From Amanita rubescens (lineage: Eukaryota; Basidiomycota; Agaricomycetes; Agaricales; Amanitaceae), in contig WION01000020.1 of the NCBI GenBank assembly GCA_015039365.1, forward strand, positions 248,001-312,000: a DNA stretch of 64,000 nt. Reading direction: 5' to 3'. Positions 1 to 10,490 of this stretch are shown here, one piece after another. The notes beneath the pieces are model-generated. The model made no database searches, was not told where the DNA came from, and saw only the letters and a list, made by a program, of their open reading frames with translations. How positions within the stretch are numbered: position 1 is the first letter of the stretch; every line of letters starts with the position of its first letter. A program made the position numbers and the translations under genes.

Positions 1-226
1 TTTCGATGTTGGTTACGAAAGAGATGAGTTCCGGAAATTCGGTTAGCAAGTTGAGGAGACGGGTGGGCGCGGCAAGGAAGGAGAGACGAATCCTCCGAAA
101 GAGCAGCGGGCGTGCTAGGGGGCGCAGTAGTCGGGCAGCACGCGCGCACGCAGCAAGTGAGTCTGCATCTTCTGCAAGACTTTGCATGATTTGATCGACT
201 ATTTCAACAGGAAGCTTCGCGGTCAT
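1..226 (-). pseudogene. F-box-like protein, N-terminal part (runs off window)
   Basis: The reverse strand reads from an ATG at 226-224 without a stop to the window edge, giving about 75 residues that begin MTAKLPVEIVDQI. This is the classic start of an F-box helix (LPxEIVDQI). It aligns without gaps to the first 75 residues of the complete F-box gene at 9125-10402, with about nine substitutions, so it is the same gene in another copy of a duplicated block. Nothing inside the window breaks it, but the rest lies outside, so it may be an intact gene or a truncated copy. The function inferred from the family is a substrate adaptor of SCF ubiquitin ligases; the substrate is unknown. Confidence 0.7.
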
Positions 227-604
227 TCAGAGTCGCTGGGTATGAAGAATGGCACAGGGATGAGTCGGTTACTAATGCAAATGGGATTTTTGATAAAGGA
301 CTTGGTTAATTGTTGAATAACCGCAGTGATACGTGTCGAGAGTCCATTGTAGTTTCTGCGACTGCAGCTGAACGTTCAAACAACAACAGCTCAAAACCTC
401 AACCCTGAATCCCTCAGATCTTGTGTGCGACCATTGACTTCAAAAAAAAAACCCACAGCAATTTTAGGCATCGAAACGCCATCGCAGGTTGATAAATTGT
501 GCCGGTATTGGCATTTTTACCCCACCCATTAATGCGAATCCCTCATTCCTCGTTCTTCACCCGCTGACGCATCGACAGTCTACAGAGTTGCTTATCTGAC
601 CAAA

Positions 605-826
605 ATGAACACACGTGCCACCAGATACATATCTCCCGAGCAATTCCTTGTAATATACGACTTACCCATGAGCTACACCAAATATCACTACCCTTTGGAA
701 TCATCATATGGGAATGCACGATTGCACGCCGGTTTGCCCACCTATTTCGGCACAAATATTCCTTTCTTTAGACATTCCCTTCATCGATTCCTAAATCAGC
801 GCTACGTCAAGAACTGGTTTTCATAG
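605..826 (+). other. Short upstream ORF shared by both ADH copies (copy 1)
   Basis: A 73-codon ORF starting MNTRATRYISPEQF lies about 125 bp upstream of the ADH start remnant. Its partner in copy 2 is 13093-13332. Two indels separating the copies in the first 50 codons are each 3 nt, which keeps the frame, and substitutions are modest; past residue 55 a 5-nt difference shifts the frame. This could be a real small peptide, a 5'-leader ORF or chance. No known domain is recognised. Confidence 0.3.
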
Positions 827-953
827 GTGCTAGAGGGAATCCTTGACGTATTTTCCCGCGGAAATGCCTCTTTTCGAGGAGCTTTTACCGCAATCCGCCG
901 ATCTTTCTGGATATTTTTCATTTGAGCAGCCATGACGTCAAATCACCACCACG

Positions 954-1212
954 ATGTCTAACTACCATCCCGTCCATCCAGCGAGCTGCAGTCGTCCAAT
1001 CCTTGGGCGCCTCCATCACCGTTGAGCCAGACCACCCCGTTCCGAAACTGGACTCCCGAGTCCCTCAGACCGGACGAATGTCTCGTCAAGCTCCACTGTA
1101 CGGGTGTGTGTCAAGTAGGTACGTTATTCTGTGGGCGGTGAGACTGTTCTTCATGCTGCCGTTTGTGGCGGGGAAATTAGCTTGGGAGCTTAGTGCGCTT
1201 GGGCGGGCTTGA
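954..1212 (+). pseudogene. Broken ADH start joined to FAD-monooxygenase tail
   Basis: From the ATG at 954 the DNA matches the first exon of the intact ADH at 13430, but with a 2-nt deletion after the fourth codon and a 7-nt insertion near 1058, so the ADH frame is destroyed. Similarity stops near 1110. From 1153 to 1212 the DNA encodes MLPFVAGKLAWELSALGRA and a stop, which matches the last residues of the FAD monooxygenase that ends at 3267 (VPFVTGTMMWEMSGLGRV). Two unrelated gene fragments have therefore been fused. No function is expected. Confidence 0.75.
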
Positions 1213-1861
1213 CCCTGGTTGGTTAAGTGATGAACGCTCCATAGTTTTTTCGATCCTAGATTAGCAGCTGTATTAGGCCCAGGTCCACCATCCTTGTACC
1301 CCAATAGAGGTCATTCTGAAAAAGAAAAAAAAACTGTTAGTTTCACTTAAAAAGATATCGGTGTAGGCAGCACACCTGTCGCTTTCTAAAACACGAAGCC
1401 CCCTGTGGACCCTCGATTTTGGGCTGCCGAAACGCTGAGGCATTTGCGGTTACGACATTGACAACTTCGTCAACAGTCTTCCCAAATTTCTTGATGCCGT
1501 TTGCCTGAACCTATGTATGCTAGAAAAGTGGGTCCGCGTACAATAGCTGGACGACAACGCGTGAAGAGTCCTTGGCCTTCAAGTGGAGTACCATGGAAGA
1601 GTGAGAGGAGGGGAGAATAGCCTGGGAAATGATAGTCGGAATCGATGCAGCTTCTCGATGCGATGAGGTACATTAACAGAGGGGGAGTATCAGATAGCGT
1701 GGAGCGAGAGACTACGGTGTTGGTAGGCAAGACCATAGCACGGTATAACTTCAACATGCTGACGTCATAACAATTTGTCAAAGACGCTTCTCTTCATCCG
1801 TCCAACTGTTTATGATGGGACTTGCTCCGTTCCGAAAAGGGACTCTTCTCTTGCAGCCGCC
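1213..1861. other. Intergenic, no gene seen
   Basis: This is the flank between the fused relic and the FAD monooxygenase. It holds an A-rich tract near 1319-1333. A reverse 103-codon ORF (1470-1781) has no recognisable motif and is treated as chance. The promoter of the monooxygenase is presumably at the right end, but no clear TATA box was found. Confidence 0.4.
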
Positions 1862-3267
1862 ATGTTACCGCAGCAAACAACTGTCCTCGTTGTCGGTGCG
1901 GGTCCAACTGGATTAGCAGCTGCCACATCACTTGCTTTTCAAGGATGCAAAGACCTAGTCATCGTTGACGCTGTCGAGAGGAACATGAGGCCACTATCAT
2001 CTCGCGCGTTAGCAGTACACGCTGCAACTCTTGAGGTATGTACTGTCATTTCATATCCCCCAAGTCCAAAGCCAGACTCCAGACTGTAAATGTACAGGCT
2101 CTCGATACTATTCAAGTCACAGATGACCTCATCGAACACGGGATAAAAGCCAAATGCGCAAATGTCTATACGTCTTCCGGACCTCTCTCTCGCGTAGACT
2201 TTACCTCTTTGAAGGGGCGTACACGCTACCCCTTCGTTATGCTCGTGTCTCAGTATACCACTGAACGAGTACTGGAGAAGAAAGCCGAAGAACAAGGAAT
2301 CAAAGTGGAAAGGCCGTATCGACTTGTCGGGTTATCTGACGATGAAGACAAGGACGGGCTGATCGTCGCGACGTTCGATAATGGAGAAAAGATCAAGGCT
2401 AAATACATCATAGCTGCTGACGGTGCGCGATCTGCCGTTCGCCAACTCGTCAACGTCGGTTTTGCCGACCCAGATGGCGCGTCCATTGATGACAAGGACG
2501 TGCAACAGATGGTCATGGCAGACGTGACGTTCACCTCTACTCCCCCGTGCTTGGCTCGTGACGAGTTCTTTGGATATCCCGCCTATCCCAGCTTCTACAT
2601 TTCCATTCCTTTACCCCGATCGCGCTATCCCGAGTCGTACGAGTCGACAGAGGATAACCTATTCAGAATCGGGTTCAACGTTCCTAAAGAGGAAGGGCAA
2701 CCACCCCCGTTCCCCGATGTGGAGTATTTCCAGCAGTATTTGGACCGAATCCGACCTAGTTTTTTGTACCCCAACAAGGGAGAAGAGGGCGGTATAAAGA
2801 TTGACAAAATGCTATGGTCGACGAGATTCCGAACGCATGCAGCCATCGCGGACAAATTCCTTGTTCAGCTTCACGCGCAGAACAAGAACCAGGACAACCC
2901 GAATCCCCGCGTCGTATTCCTCATCGGCGATGCAGCCCACATCCACTCTCCCATCGGTGGACAAGGCATGAACCTTGGCCTTCGAGACGCGATTGGCCTC
3001 GCTCCCGTGCTCGTAAAGCACATGGAGCTGTTCCCACAAGATCCCTCTGCCGCTGACAAACTGCTTGAAGAGTATGCATCGACGAGGTATGACCGTGCGG
3101 TTGGCACGATCCGGCTGACGAAGCGGTCAACGAACGTTATTACGTCGTTGGGGGCAATGTCAAGTAGTTGGGCGTGGCCTCTTGTATGGATAGTCAGCTT
3201 GGTTTTCAAGGTGCCGTTTGTGACGGGGACGATGATGTGGGAGATGAGTGGGCTCGGGCGGGTTTAA
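1862..3267 (+). CDS. FAD-dependent aromatic monooxygenase (FAD_binding_3)
   Basis: Two exons, 1862-2035 and 2098-3267 (62-nt intron), give a 447-residue protein. The start is chosen so that the dinucleotide-binding motif GAGPTG falls at residues 12-17, as in the family. Further family motifs are ADGARS near residue 165 and GDAAHIHSPIGGQGMN from about residue 335, which binds the FAD pyrophosphate and ribityl. Members hydroxylate phenolic or other aromatic substrates with NADPH and O2, and in fungi serve catabolism or secondary metabolism. The substrate cannot be told from sequence. It is shorter than phenol 2-monooxygenase (about 650 residues) and lacks the C-terminal thioredoxin-like domain. 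The C-terminal stretch is hydrophobic. A relic of a second copy's tail lies at 1153-1212. Neighbours suggest no pathway cluster beyond the ADH at 13430. Confidence 0.88.
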
Positions 3268-3363
3268 TGGAATCGGTTGACCAATCTCGGGTACTTGTTT
3301 GATATGCCAACTTACTGTATGATAGTCCATTGTATATGTCATGTGTTTGTCTCAAATGGTCTG

Positions 3364-3590
3364 TCAGATGAGCGGGGGGAGGTTGCGCCACTGAGCTTTG
3401 GTGAGGACGACAGTGCGAGGAGGGCCTGCGCCATGATATCGACCATCATCATCTGGTGGGCCGCAAAACGACGAGATGAGGGGTTCAATTTCGTCGCTTT
3501 TAGTAGCATCAACGGACACTTCAAGACAAGTGACAAGGTAGATGAGGTCCAGAAACTCAGTCAACAAGCGTTGGAGCCGAGTGGAGGTAG
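3364..3590 (-). pseudogene. F-box gene relic (internal fragment)
   Basis: Reverse-strand translation gives about 75 residues from TRLQRLLTEF through CGPPDDDGRYHGAGPPR to QWRNLPPLI. It aligns with roughly residues 54-125 of the F-box protein at 9125-10402, which has TRLLNLLTDF and CGSPDNDDRYHGAGPLR. Neither the F-box start nor the C-terminal two thirds is present. This is a third, strongly truncated copy of the family, lying between the monooxygenase and NLR1. Confidence 0.75.
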
Positions 3591-3789
3591 TAACGAGCGT
3601 AACGGCAAACGCGTGTTTCAGTCCAGAGATTATCACCTGGCCATCACAAGGTCTGCGGAGTCTGCGAAGCCAACCATTTGTCTCCGTTGGGTTCAGGTAT
3701 CTATTAACGGTGTATAGATATCACTGTCGGCGCGTATTACGATCCTCATCTCCTTCCTGACTTCGGTAGCCCTGCCGTCTGGTAAACGC

Positions 3790-4381
3790 CAGAAATCGTG
3801 GACGAAGAAGACAACTTGATCCCTCCTTGGGGGATGTACGACAAACTGCGTCCCAGAACGTTAGTCCTGATGAAAGTGAAGTGCAACTGCTCACATTTGA
3901 ACTGCCTGACCGCCAAAAGAACGGGCTGCGAAAAGTAATTACTACTTCAATCTTTTCTACTTTGTGTTCCTTATGGACTTCTCAGACTTACCAATTCCTG
4001 ATCGATCGTATTCGCATCGTTGCACATTCGGAAGCAGATGTGGAAATGCCGGACAACGGAAGTCCTGGATCTTTCACCCCGCTGAAACGTCATGGCCAAA
4101 CATGATGAAACAAACGAGGCATTAGACGCGTTGTTCACGGCGAAAAAGAGAAAGACGGACCCGTCACCGCATCGCCTTCTGCGTCTACCTCTCAGGTCCA
4201 AATAACTTCTCATGAGTTATCAGCTCAAACAACTCAGACCATTACGACTCGGTCTGCCAAGGCGAAATTGCGTAAAACTGAGACGAAAACCCGGTCTGGG
4301 AAAGGAAAAGAAAAAGCGACCGCCGAGTCAAGCGATAAGGATTGGAAGGACTCAGAGGATGTCGCCATGACGGAAAACTGA
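3790..4381 (+). pseudogene. Unrecognised gene remnant with basic tail
   Basis: Reading starts in VDEEDNLIPPWGMYDKLRP. A plausible intron (donor after 3934) leads to TYQFLIDRIRIVAHSEADVE, and a separate open frame from about 4107 ends at 4381 with a Ser/Thr/Lys-rich tail (KGKEKATAESS). The pieces are in different frames with two stops (tgatga near 4103) between them. The first stretch resembles a lineage-specific family of unknown function known to me only as hypothetical proteins in agaricomycetes. It is either a decayed gene or one with an intron I cannot place. Confidence 0.35.
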
Positions 4382-4509
4382 ATTTAAGTCTCTCGATCTT
4401 TTTGATGTATATCTCAAATGTTTGATTTCATTTCACTCCTTATGTGCGGGACCTGGAGCACCCTGTCCAAGCGTAGCGAGACTTGCGGCACTGGTGGAGC
4501 CCTCTACAT

Positions 4510-4545
4510 TTATCGGTTAGTATAAAAACCGTGAAAGAAGCACGG
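4510..4545 (+). promoter_or_regulatory. NLR1 core promoter region, TATA-like box
   Basis: TATAAAAA occurs at 4521-4528, about 145 bp before the NLR1 ATG. The following block (gtgaaag..gcacggaaaagaag) is conserved in the displaced promoter of NLR2 at 60880-60921, which supports a functional role. Confidence 0.55.
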
Positions 4546-4668
4546 AAAAGAAGCGTGGTCGAAAACAACTTGTCACAGTGTGGGGATAGTAACGAGGCGA
4601 ATTGCGTGGGAAAACTTAGATCAGCCGCTAGTACAGCTTTGCGATGATCTTCCTTCTACGCTGTCATC

Positions 4669-7600
4669 ATGCATCCGTTCTTGGCGACCAGTCGCAAACG
4701 CGCTTTATCAACCCATTCCGATGACAACGATAGGAGCAAGAAGACAAGGGATACTAGAGGTCCTTCGAGCTTCAACACAGAGTCTGATCCAAATGCAGTG
4801 AATGCTGACCCCAATGGGGCTAAAGAAACCATGACTGGGTACGAAGGGTCTATCAGCAGCTATCCACAGATCATCTTAGGTACTGCATCTTCTCAGGCAA
4901 TCTTCTCCAGCAGGTATTCCAGGAAATCATAGTCCAGATACTAATAGGTGTGTGCTACCAGGCGTAACTGTGTTATGATTGCTCTTTGTCTTTAACAACC
5001 ACACTCCCACAGGACCACAAGTAACCAAAATCACATGATAAGGGATAACCAACTGAGCTTTCCAGCTTTGGGTAGCTCAGGTGACAATTTCTTCACTGGG
5101 GCTCAGAATGTTTTTGTCACAGGTAGCCAGTTCCTTGAAGTCCATGGAAATTATGTATGTAACTCTGGGCTAGTGTGGTGATATCAATGATCATGATAAC
5201 TCTTAGCAAACGTTCCATCACTCAGTTGTTTCTCCTGATATCCTACCACCCTTGCCTCCTCTGCAGCATTCTAGTACCATGTTTACAGGTCGTGGTATAT
5301 ACTTAGAGAGCCTAAAGGATTATTTTGGGTCTACTGCCATAGGACAAAGGAAGTCATTTCTTTTGCATGGTATGGGAGGCATTGGAAAGACTCAAATTTG
5401 CTTCAAATTCATTGAAGAACATGAAACACTGTGAGTGCTACAGACACTTCACATTGTTACATAAGAGGATTGAGTAAAGTCTTTCATAGATTTTCTGACA
5501 TATTTTGGATTGATGCTTCTTCAGAGAGTATGATTGATCTCAGACTCAAGCAGATTGCTCAGGCAAATAACGGCACTGCTGAAGCTGCCTCTTCAGCTAG
5601 ATCTGCTCTCAAGTGGATTTCTAAAAAGTTTAATTGGTTGATGATATATGATAATGCAGATGGTGGATACCAAGTGGTAGAAAAGTTCCTTCCTCCTGGA
5701 AATGGAGGAAATATCTTGATAACAAGCAGGAATTTGGAACTGATGAGAATCACAGAGAATTCAATGGAGGTTCTTGAAATGGGAGAAGAAGAGGCATTAT
5801 CTCTGCTATTAAAATCCACCAAGCTAAATTATGCATCAGAAAATATCCAAACCATGGCCAAACAGCTTGTTTCAATGCTGGGAGGGATTCCACTTGCAAT
5901 TGACCAAGCTGGTGCATATATGCTAACTTGTAAATGCCCCTTTGATGATTATCTGGAATTATATGCCAAGAATCAAAATCAATTAATGTCTAATCCTTTA
6001 TTTGAAGGAGCATCTGATTATGGATCCTGCACCTATGGAACTTGGGAAATCTCAATGAAAGAGATTGAAGCAAGAGCTGCACAAAAAAGCAATCCTAAAG
6101 CTATAGCAGCTGAGAGTGCTATTACTCTATATCAGATAATTGCTTTTTTACATCATGAGAATATACCAGAAGAGTTGTTCAAAAATGCTGCAGAGAACTA
6201 TAAGAAGAGAAACATTGATGAAGAAAAGGAATCTGGTCTCCCACTTTCAATAACAATGTTAAATGCTAAGGTCTTGTTCTTGGATGAAAAGGGGGAATGG
6301 AATAAAATGCAATTTCACTTAGGAATTCAAGTGCTGTTGTCATTTTCCCTGATTAAGAGTGGTGGAAACCTTTATTCAGTGCATCCTTTAGTGCATGCTT
6401 GGAGCAGGAATAGAGTTCCAAAGATGGAAATTGCCCAGCAGTTTCTTATGACAAAGGCATTTCTGGGTTGTTCCATGGAGTTGGACTATAAGATTGACAA
6501 TTATGAATATTGTGTGTTGCTTGCACCACACATAAGAACAATCAATAATCAAGCAGCACTGCTGAATCTAAACAGCTCTTATTATGATGATGAATGTGAT
6601 CGATTTTCACTTGTATTCCATCAGATTGGGAGTTGGAATGAACTGGAAGAGCTAAGGATGTGGATGCTGGAAAGAAGGAAAGCAAATTTTGGACCAAAAC
6701 ATCCATTTGTTCTGAATAGCATGGCTAATCTAGCATCCACGTACAGGAACCAGGGGAGGTGGGATGAGGCAGAGAAGCTGGATGTAGAAGTCATGGAGAC
6801 AAGCAAAGAAAAGCTTGGATCACAGCACCCAGACACTCTTACCAGCATGGGTAATCTAGCATCCACATACTGGAACCAGGGGAGGTGGGATGAGGCAGAG
6901 AAGCTTTTTGTAGAAGTCATGGAGGCAAGGAAAGACAAGTTTGGATCACAGCACCCACACACTCTTACCAGCATGGCTAATCTAGCATCCACATACTGGA
7001 ACCAGGGGAGGTGGGATGAGGCAGAGAAGCTTTTTGTAGAAGTCATGGAGGCAAGCAAAGAAAAGCTTGGATCACAGCACCCAGACACTCTTACCAGCAT
7101 GGCTAATCTAGCATCCACATACAGGAACCAGGGGAGGTGGGATGAGGCAGAGAAGCTGGAGGTAGAAGTCATGGAGGCAAGGAAAGAAAAGCTTGGATCA
7201 CAGCACCCAGACACTCTTACCAGCATGGCTAATCTAGCATCCACATACAGGAACCAGGGGAGGTGGGATGAGGCAGAGAAGCTGGAGGTAGAAGTCATGG
7301 AGGCAAGCAAAGAAAAGCTTGGATCACAGCACCCACACACTCTTACCAGCATGGCTAATCTAGCATCCACATACAGGAACCAGGGGAGGTGGGATGAGGC
7401 AGAGAAGCTGGATGTAGGAGTCATGGAGGCAAGCAAAGAAATGCTTGGATCACAGCACCCAGACACTCTTACCAGCATGGCTAATCTAGCATCCACATAC
7501 AGGAACCAGGGGAGGTGGGATGAGGCAGAGAAGCTGGAGGTAGAAGTCATGGAGGCAAGCAAAGAAAAGCTTGGATCACAGCACCCACACACTCTTACCA

Positions 7601-8490
7601 GCATGGGTAATCTAGCATCCACATACAGGAACCAGGGGAGGTGGGATGAGGCAGAGAAGCTGGAGGTAGAAGTCATGGAGGCAAGGAAAGAAAAGCTTGG
7701 ATCACAGCACCCAGACACTCTTACCAGCATGGGTAATCTAGCATCCACATACTGGAACCAGGGGAGGTGGGATGAGGCAGAGAAGCTGGATGTAGAAGTC
7801 ATGGAGGCAAGGAAAGAAAAGCTTGGATCACAGCACCCAGACACTCTTACCAGCATGGCTAATCTAGCATCCACATACTGGAACCAGGGGAGGTGGGATG
7901 AGGCAGAGAAGCTTTTTGTAGAAGTCATGGAGGCAAGCAAAGAAAAGCTTGGATCACAGCACCCACACACTCTTACCAGCATGGCTAATCTAGCATCCAC
8001 ATACAGGAACCAGGGGAGGTGGGATGAGGCAGAGAAGCTGGAGGTAGAAGTCATGGAGGCAAGGAAAGAAAAGCTTGGATCACAGCACCCAGACACTCTT
8101 ACCAGCATGGGTAATCTAGCATCCACATACTGGAACCAGGGGAGGTGGGATGAGGCAGAGAAGCTGGATGTAGAAGTCATGGAGGCAAGGAAAGAAAAGC
8201 TTGGATCACAGCACCCAGACACTCTTACCAGCATGGCTAATCTAGCATCCACATACTGGAACCAGGGGAGGTGGGATGAGGCAGAGAAGCTGGAGGTAGA
8301 AGTCATGGAGGCAAGCAAAGAAAAGCTTGGATCACAGCACCCACACACTCTTACCAGCATGGGTAATCTAGCATCCACATACAGGAACCAGGGGAGGTGG
8401 GATGAGGCAGAGAAGCTTTTTGTAGAAGTCATGGAGGCAAGCAAAGAAATGCTTGGATCACAGCACCCAGAAGGTCCCAAGCTACCATGA
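4669..8490 (+). CDS. NLR1: NB-ARC protein with 14 TPR repeats
   Basis: Four exons, 4669-4913, 5013-5154, 5207-5430 and 5490-8490, join in frame to 1,203 residues; the same exon plan fits NLR2. The N-terminal part is low-complexity, then comes the motif FFTGAQNVFVTGSQF that often precedes NTPase domains in basidiomycete NLRs. The NB-ARC has the P-loop GMGGIGKTQ at 184-192, Walker B LMIYDNAD at about 254 and GIPLAIDQAGAYM downstream. Residues 615 to 1203 are 14 TPR_10/12-type repeats of 42 residues. Proteins of this architecture are the fungal counterparts of plant and animal NLRs and are implicated in non-self recognition and heterokaryon incompatibility. No N-terminal effector domain (HET, lipase, kinase) is recognisable. 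Base composition is AT-rich compared with neighbours. Confidence 0.85.
6721..8484 (+). repeat. 14 tandem 126-bp units encoding TPRs
   Basis: Units start every 126 bp exactly from 6721 (last start 8359), with no indels. They are nearly identical at silent sites as well. Recurrent variation is confined to unit positions 2 (A/G), 9 (R/W), 21 (D/E/F), 28 (R/S) and 38 (D/H). Units 8-10 and 11-13 form almost identical 378-bp blocks, and units 5 and 7 are the same at these positions. The last unit is cut by the stop after HPEGPKLP. Confidence 0.95.
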
Positions 8491-9124
8491 CTCATGAGTG
8501 GAGACTTGTATGAAATGTGCTGTGGTAAAACAACTAGACAGTTTGAATATGTGAGTTTTTGACTCAACCCTATGGTATGAGAGAAGCCTTATTACTACAT
8601 TCCTTGAACACCTCATGGTAAGATTCTGCTGCTGTTGGTGTGTGTTGTCATTGAGAGCCTGACGAGCGCATTGAGGTTCAGAACACAATTGAGTTCAGAA
8701 ATTAATTGTTATTCATGCACATCACTGCCATTGACTCATGAGAGGATATCCTTTTTAATGGCATATGGTATGGATTGCTAATAAGGTATGTTATGTTGGT
8801 GACACGATTTCAGAACCACGATATCTCTTCCCGAAAATTCTGCAGCCAGCATCCGTTCTCCAAGAACAGATGAACCTCGGTCTACAGACATCAAACTTCC
8901 CAATTCCCACCCACCCTGAGAGATCCCTCTACCATGGATAAACTTCAGCGTGGTGCTATTAGCATTATGGTGATGACAAAACGGGTAACAGCTGCAAGAC
9001 TCTGATCTGGATATGATGGTGAAATTGAAGGCAGCTTGTGAGCGAGCGGAAGGCTAGGAGAAGGATTTTGACCAAAGGTCATTTAGGGAAATGTCTTCGG
9101 GAGGCCAGATGATCTGAAGACAAA
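8491..9124. other. NLR1 3' flank, no gene seen
   Basis: The first about 120 bp is recognisably similar to the 3' flank of NLR2 (49,570-49,690, reverse), so the duplication that made the two NLRs extended past the stop codon. The remainder shows no coding sequence. Confidence 0.6.
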
Positions 9125-10402
9125 TTAGTTCTTTTCTTGCTGTGCGATAACTATCAAACATACCTCGCTTTCATTGATGGTGATTTGTGTCTTGGGCAAT
9201 GCGGGAATGAAAAGCTTGCATGCAAATCTTCCAAACTGGTTGTATATCGCTCGGGTCTGATCATTTCGAGGTTCGAGCTTGACAAGAAAACTGGCTCTTG
9301 GCAATTCAATTCTTCTCAACGCCTCGACCAACTTGGCCCAGTGCTCCGCTAGACCGAGATTATCCAACTGGGACTTTTCGCAAATCATAATGTACACCAA
9401 TAGCGTTTCCAAATGATAACTCTGCTGCGGAAGCTTTTCTAGCGTGCTCGCTATCCAGAAGACGAGCGGGTAATGCATAGGGAGAGCTTCCTTCTCCGAG
9501 TGCGCATAAATCTCGAGTGTGCGTAAGTTGTAAAACGGGGAGCTGGAAAGGTCAAAGCCTAGCCAGCCCGAGTCTGAGGGTGAGATGTAGCTATGGTGTG
9601 GAAGATATGAGTTGCCAAAGGGGGCAAGGATAAGAGAGAGGGTGTGCAATGGTGACGACTCTGGCGGAGTGGTCACGGTCTCCTTGAACATTCGGAGAGT
9701 GTTCGACCATAAACAGCCAGGTCTGACGAAGACACGGACGGAGTTTACATAGGAAAGGTTGAATATGGGCGAGGATCTCGCGAGGAGAGGAGCCGTGGAC
9801 GAGTCCATAAAGTCGAGTGATGTAATCTGCGCTGGGCGAGCGGGAACTTTGAGAGGGGTATCTCCTGGAAGGACGTGACGAATGGATACTAGGCAACTGT
9901 AAAGGTTGAGAGTGCGAAGACTGGAAGAGAAATAGGCAAAGTAAGTGAAGTGAAAGGCAACGTTAGAGCGCAGGGTGATGGTAGTGACTGAGGAACAGGA
10001 GAGGAGAGCGAGCATGACGCGACGTTTGAGCAATGAGAGGAAGTTCCAGTTCATTCTAACGAGGCTAACAGAGCGCAGTGGGCCTGCACCGTGGTATCTG
10101 TCGTCGTTGTCCGGAGAGCCACAAAACATGGTGAGGAGAGGTTGTAGGTTGTCGCTCACGGTAGCGTCGGCGTGTATTTCGATGCTGGTTACGAAAGAGA
10201 TGAGTTCCGGAAAGTCGGTTAGCAAGTTGAGGAGACGGGTGGGCGCGGCAGGGAGGGAGAGACGAATCTTCCGAAAGAGCAGCGGGCGTGCTAGGGGGCG
10301 CAGTAGCCGGGCAGCGCACGCGCACGCAGCAAGTGAGCCTGCATCTCCTGCAAGACTTTGGATGATTTGATCGACTATTTCAACAGGAAGCTTTGCGGTC
10401 AT
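9125..10402 (-). CDS. F-box protein (complete)
   Basis: A single uninterrupted reverse-strand ORF of 425 residues begins MTAKLPVEIVDQIIQSL, an F-box helix, followed by the Leu/Ala-rich second helix (LAACACAARLLRPLARPLLF). The rest is Leu-rich with irregular repeats typical of the large agaricomycete F-box/LRR-like expansions. The family role is substrate selection for SCF (Skp1-Cullin-F-box) ubiquitin ligase. The target is unknown. Two further copies are in the window: the N-terminal part at 1-226 and an internal relic at 3364-3590. The gene is divergent from the ADH at 13430, from which it is now separated by the Helitron-like insertion. Confidence 0.8.
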   Translation of the reverse strand: MTAKLPVEIVDQIIQSLAGDAGSLAACACAARLLRPLARPLLFRKIRLSLPAAPTRLLNLLTDFPELISFVTSIEIHADATVSDNLQPLLTMFCGSPDNDDRYHGAGPLRSVSLVRMNWNFLSLLKRRVMLALLSCSSVTTITLRSNVAFHFTYFAYFSSSLRTLNLYSCLVSIRHVLPGDTPLKVPARPAQITSLDFMDSSTAPLLARSSPIFNLSYVNSVRVFVRPGCLWSNTLRMFKETVTTPPESSPLHTLSLILAPFGNSYLPHHSYISPSDSGWLGFDLSSSPFYNLRTLEIYAHSEKEALPMHYPLVFWIASTLEKLPQQSYHLETLLVYIMICEKSQLDNLGLAEHWAKLVEALRRIELPRASFLVKLEPRNDQTRAIYNQFGRFACKLFIPALPKTQITINESEVCLIVIAQQEKN

Positions 10403-10490
10403 TCGAGTCGCTGGGTATGAAGAATGGCACAGGGATGAGTCGGTTACTATTGATAAAGGACTTGGTTAATTGTTGAATAACCGCAGTGAT

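Larger units (their letters stand above)
1..1110. repeat. Segmental duplication, copy 1 (partner 10181-13580)
   Basis: The F-box start, its 5' flank, the upstream region of the ADH gene and the first part of the ADH coding sequence all recur at 10181-13580 in the same order and orientation. Colinearity is interrupted only by the insertion at about 10491-12764 of copy 2 and by small indels. Copy 1 lacks a 36-bp stretch near 334 that copy 2 carries near 12779. Similarity ends abruptly near 1110 inside the ADH. Confidence 0.85.

Noticed and set aside
1470..1781. Reverse ORF of 103 codons upstream of the FAD monooxygenase
   Set aside because: No motif, no splice context and no similarity within the window.
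6621..8567. 648-codon reverse ORF across the NLR1 repeats (and 49684-51081 forward in NLR2)
   Set aside because: The antisense frame of a repeat without stop codons in one unit is open in all units. It mirrors the TPR array, and composition (CCDPSFS repeats) has no independent support.
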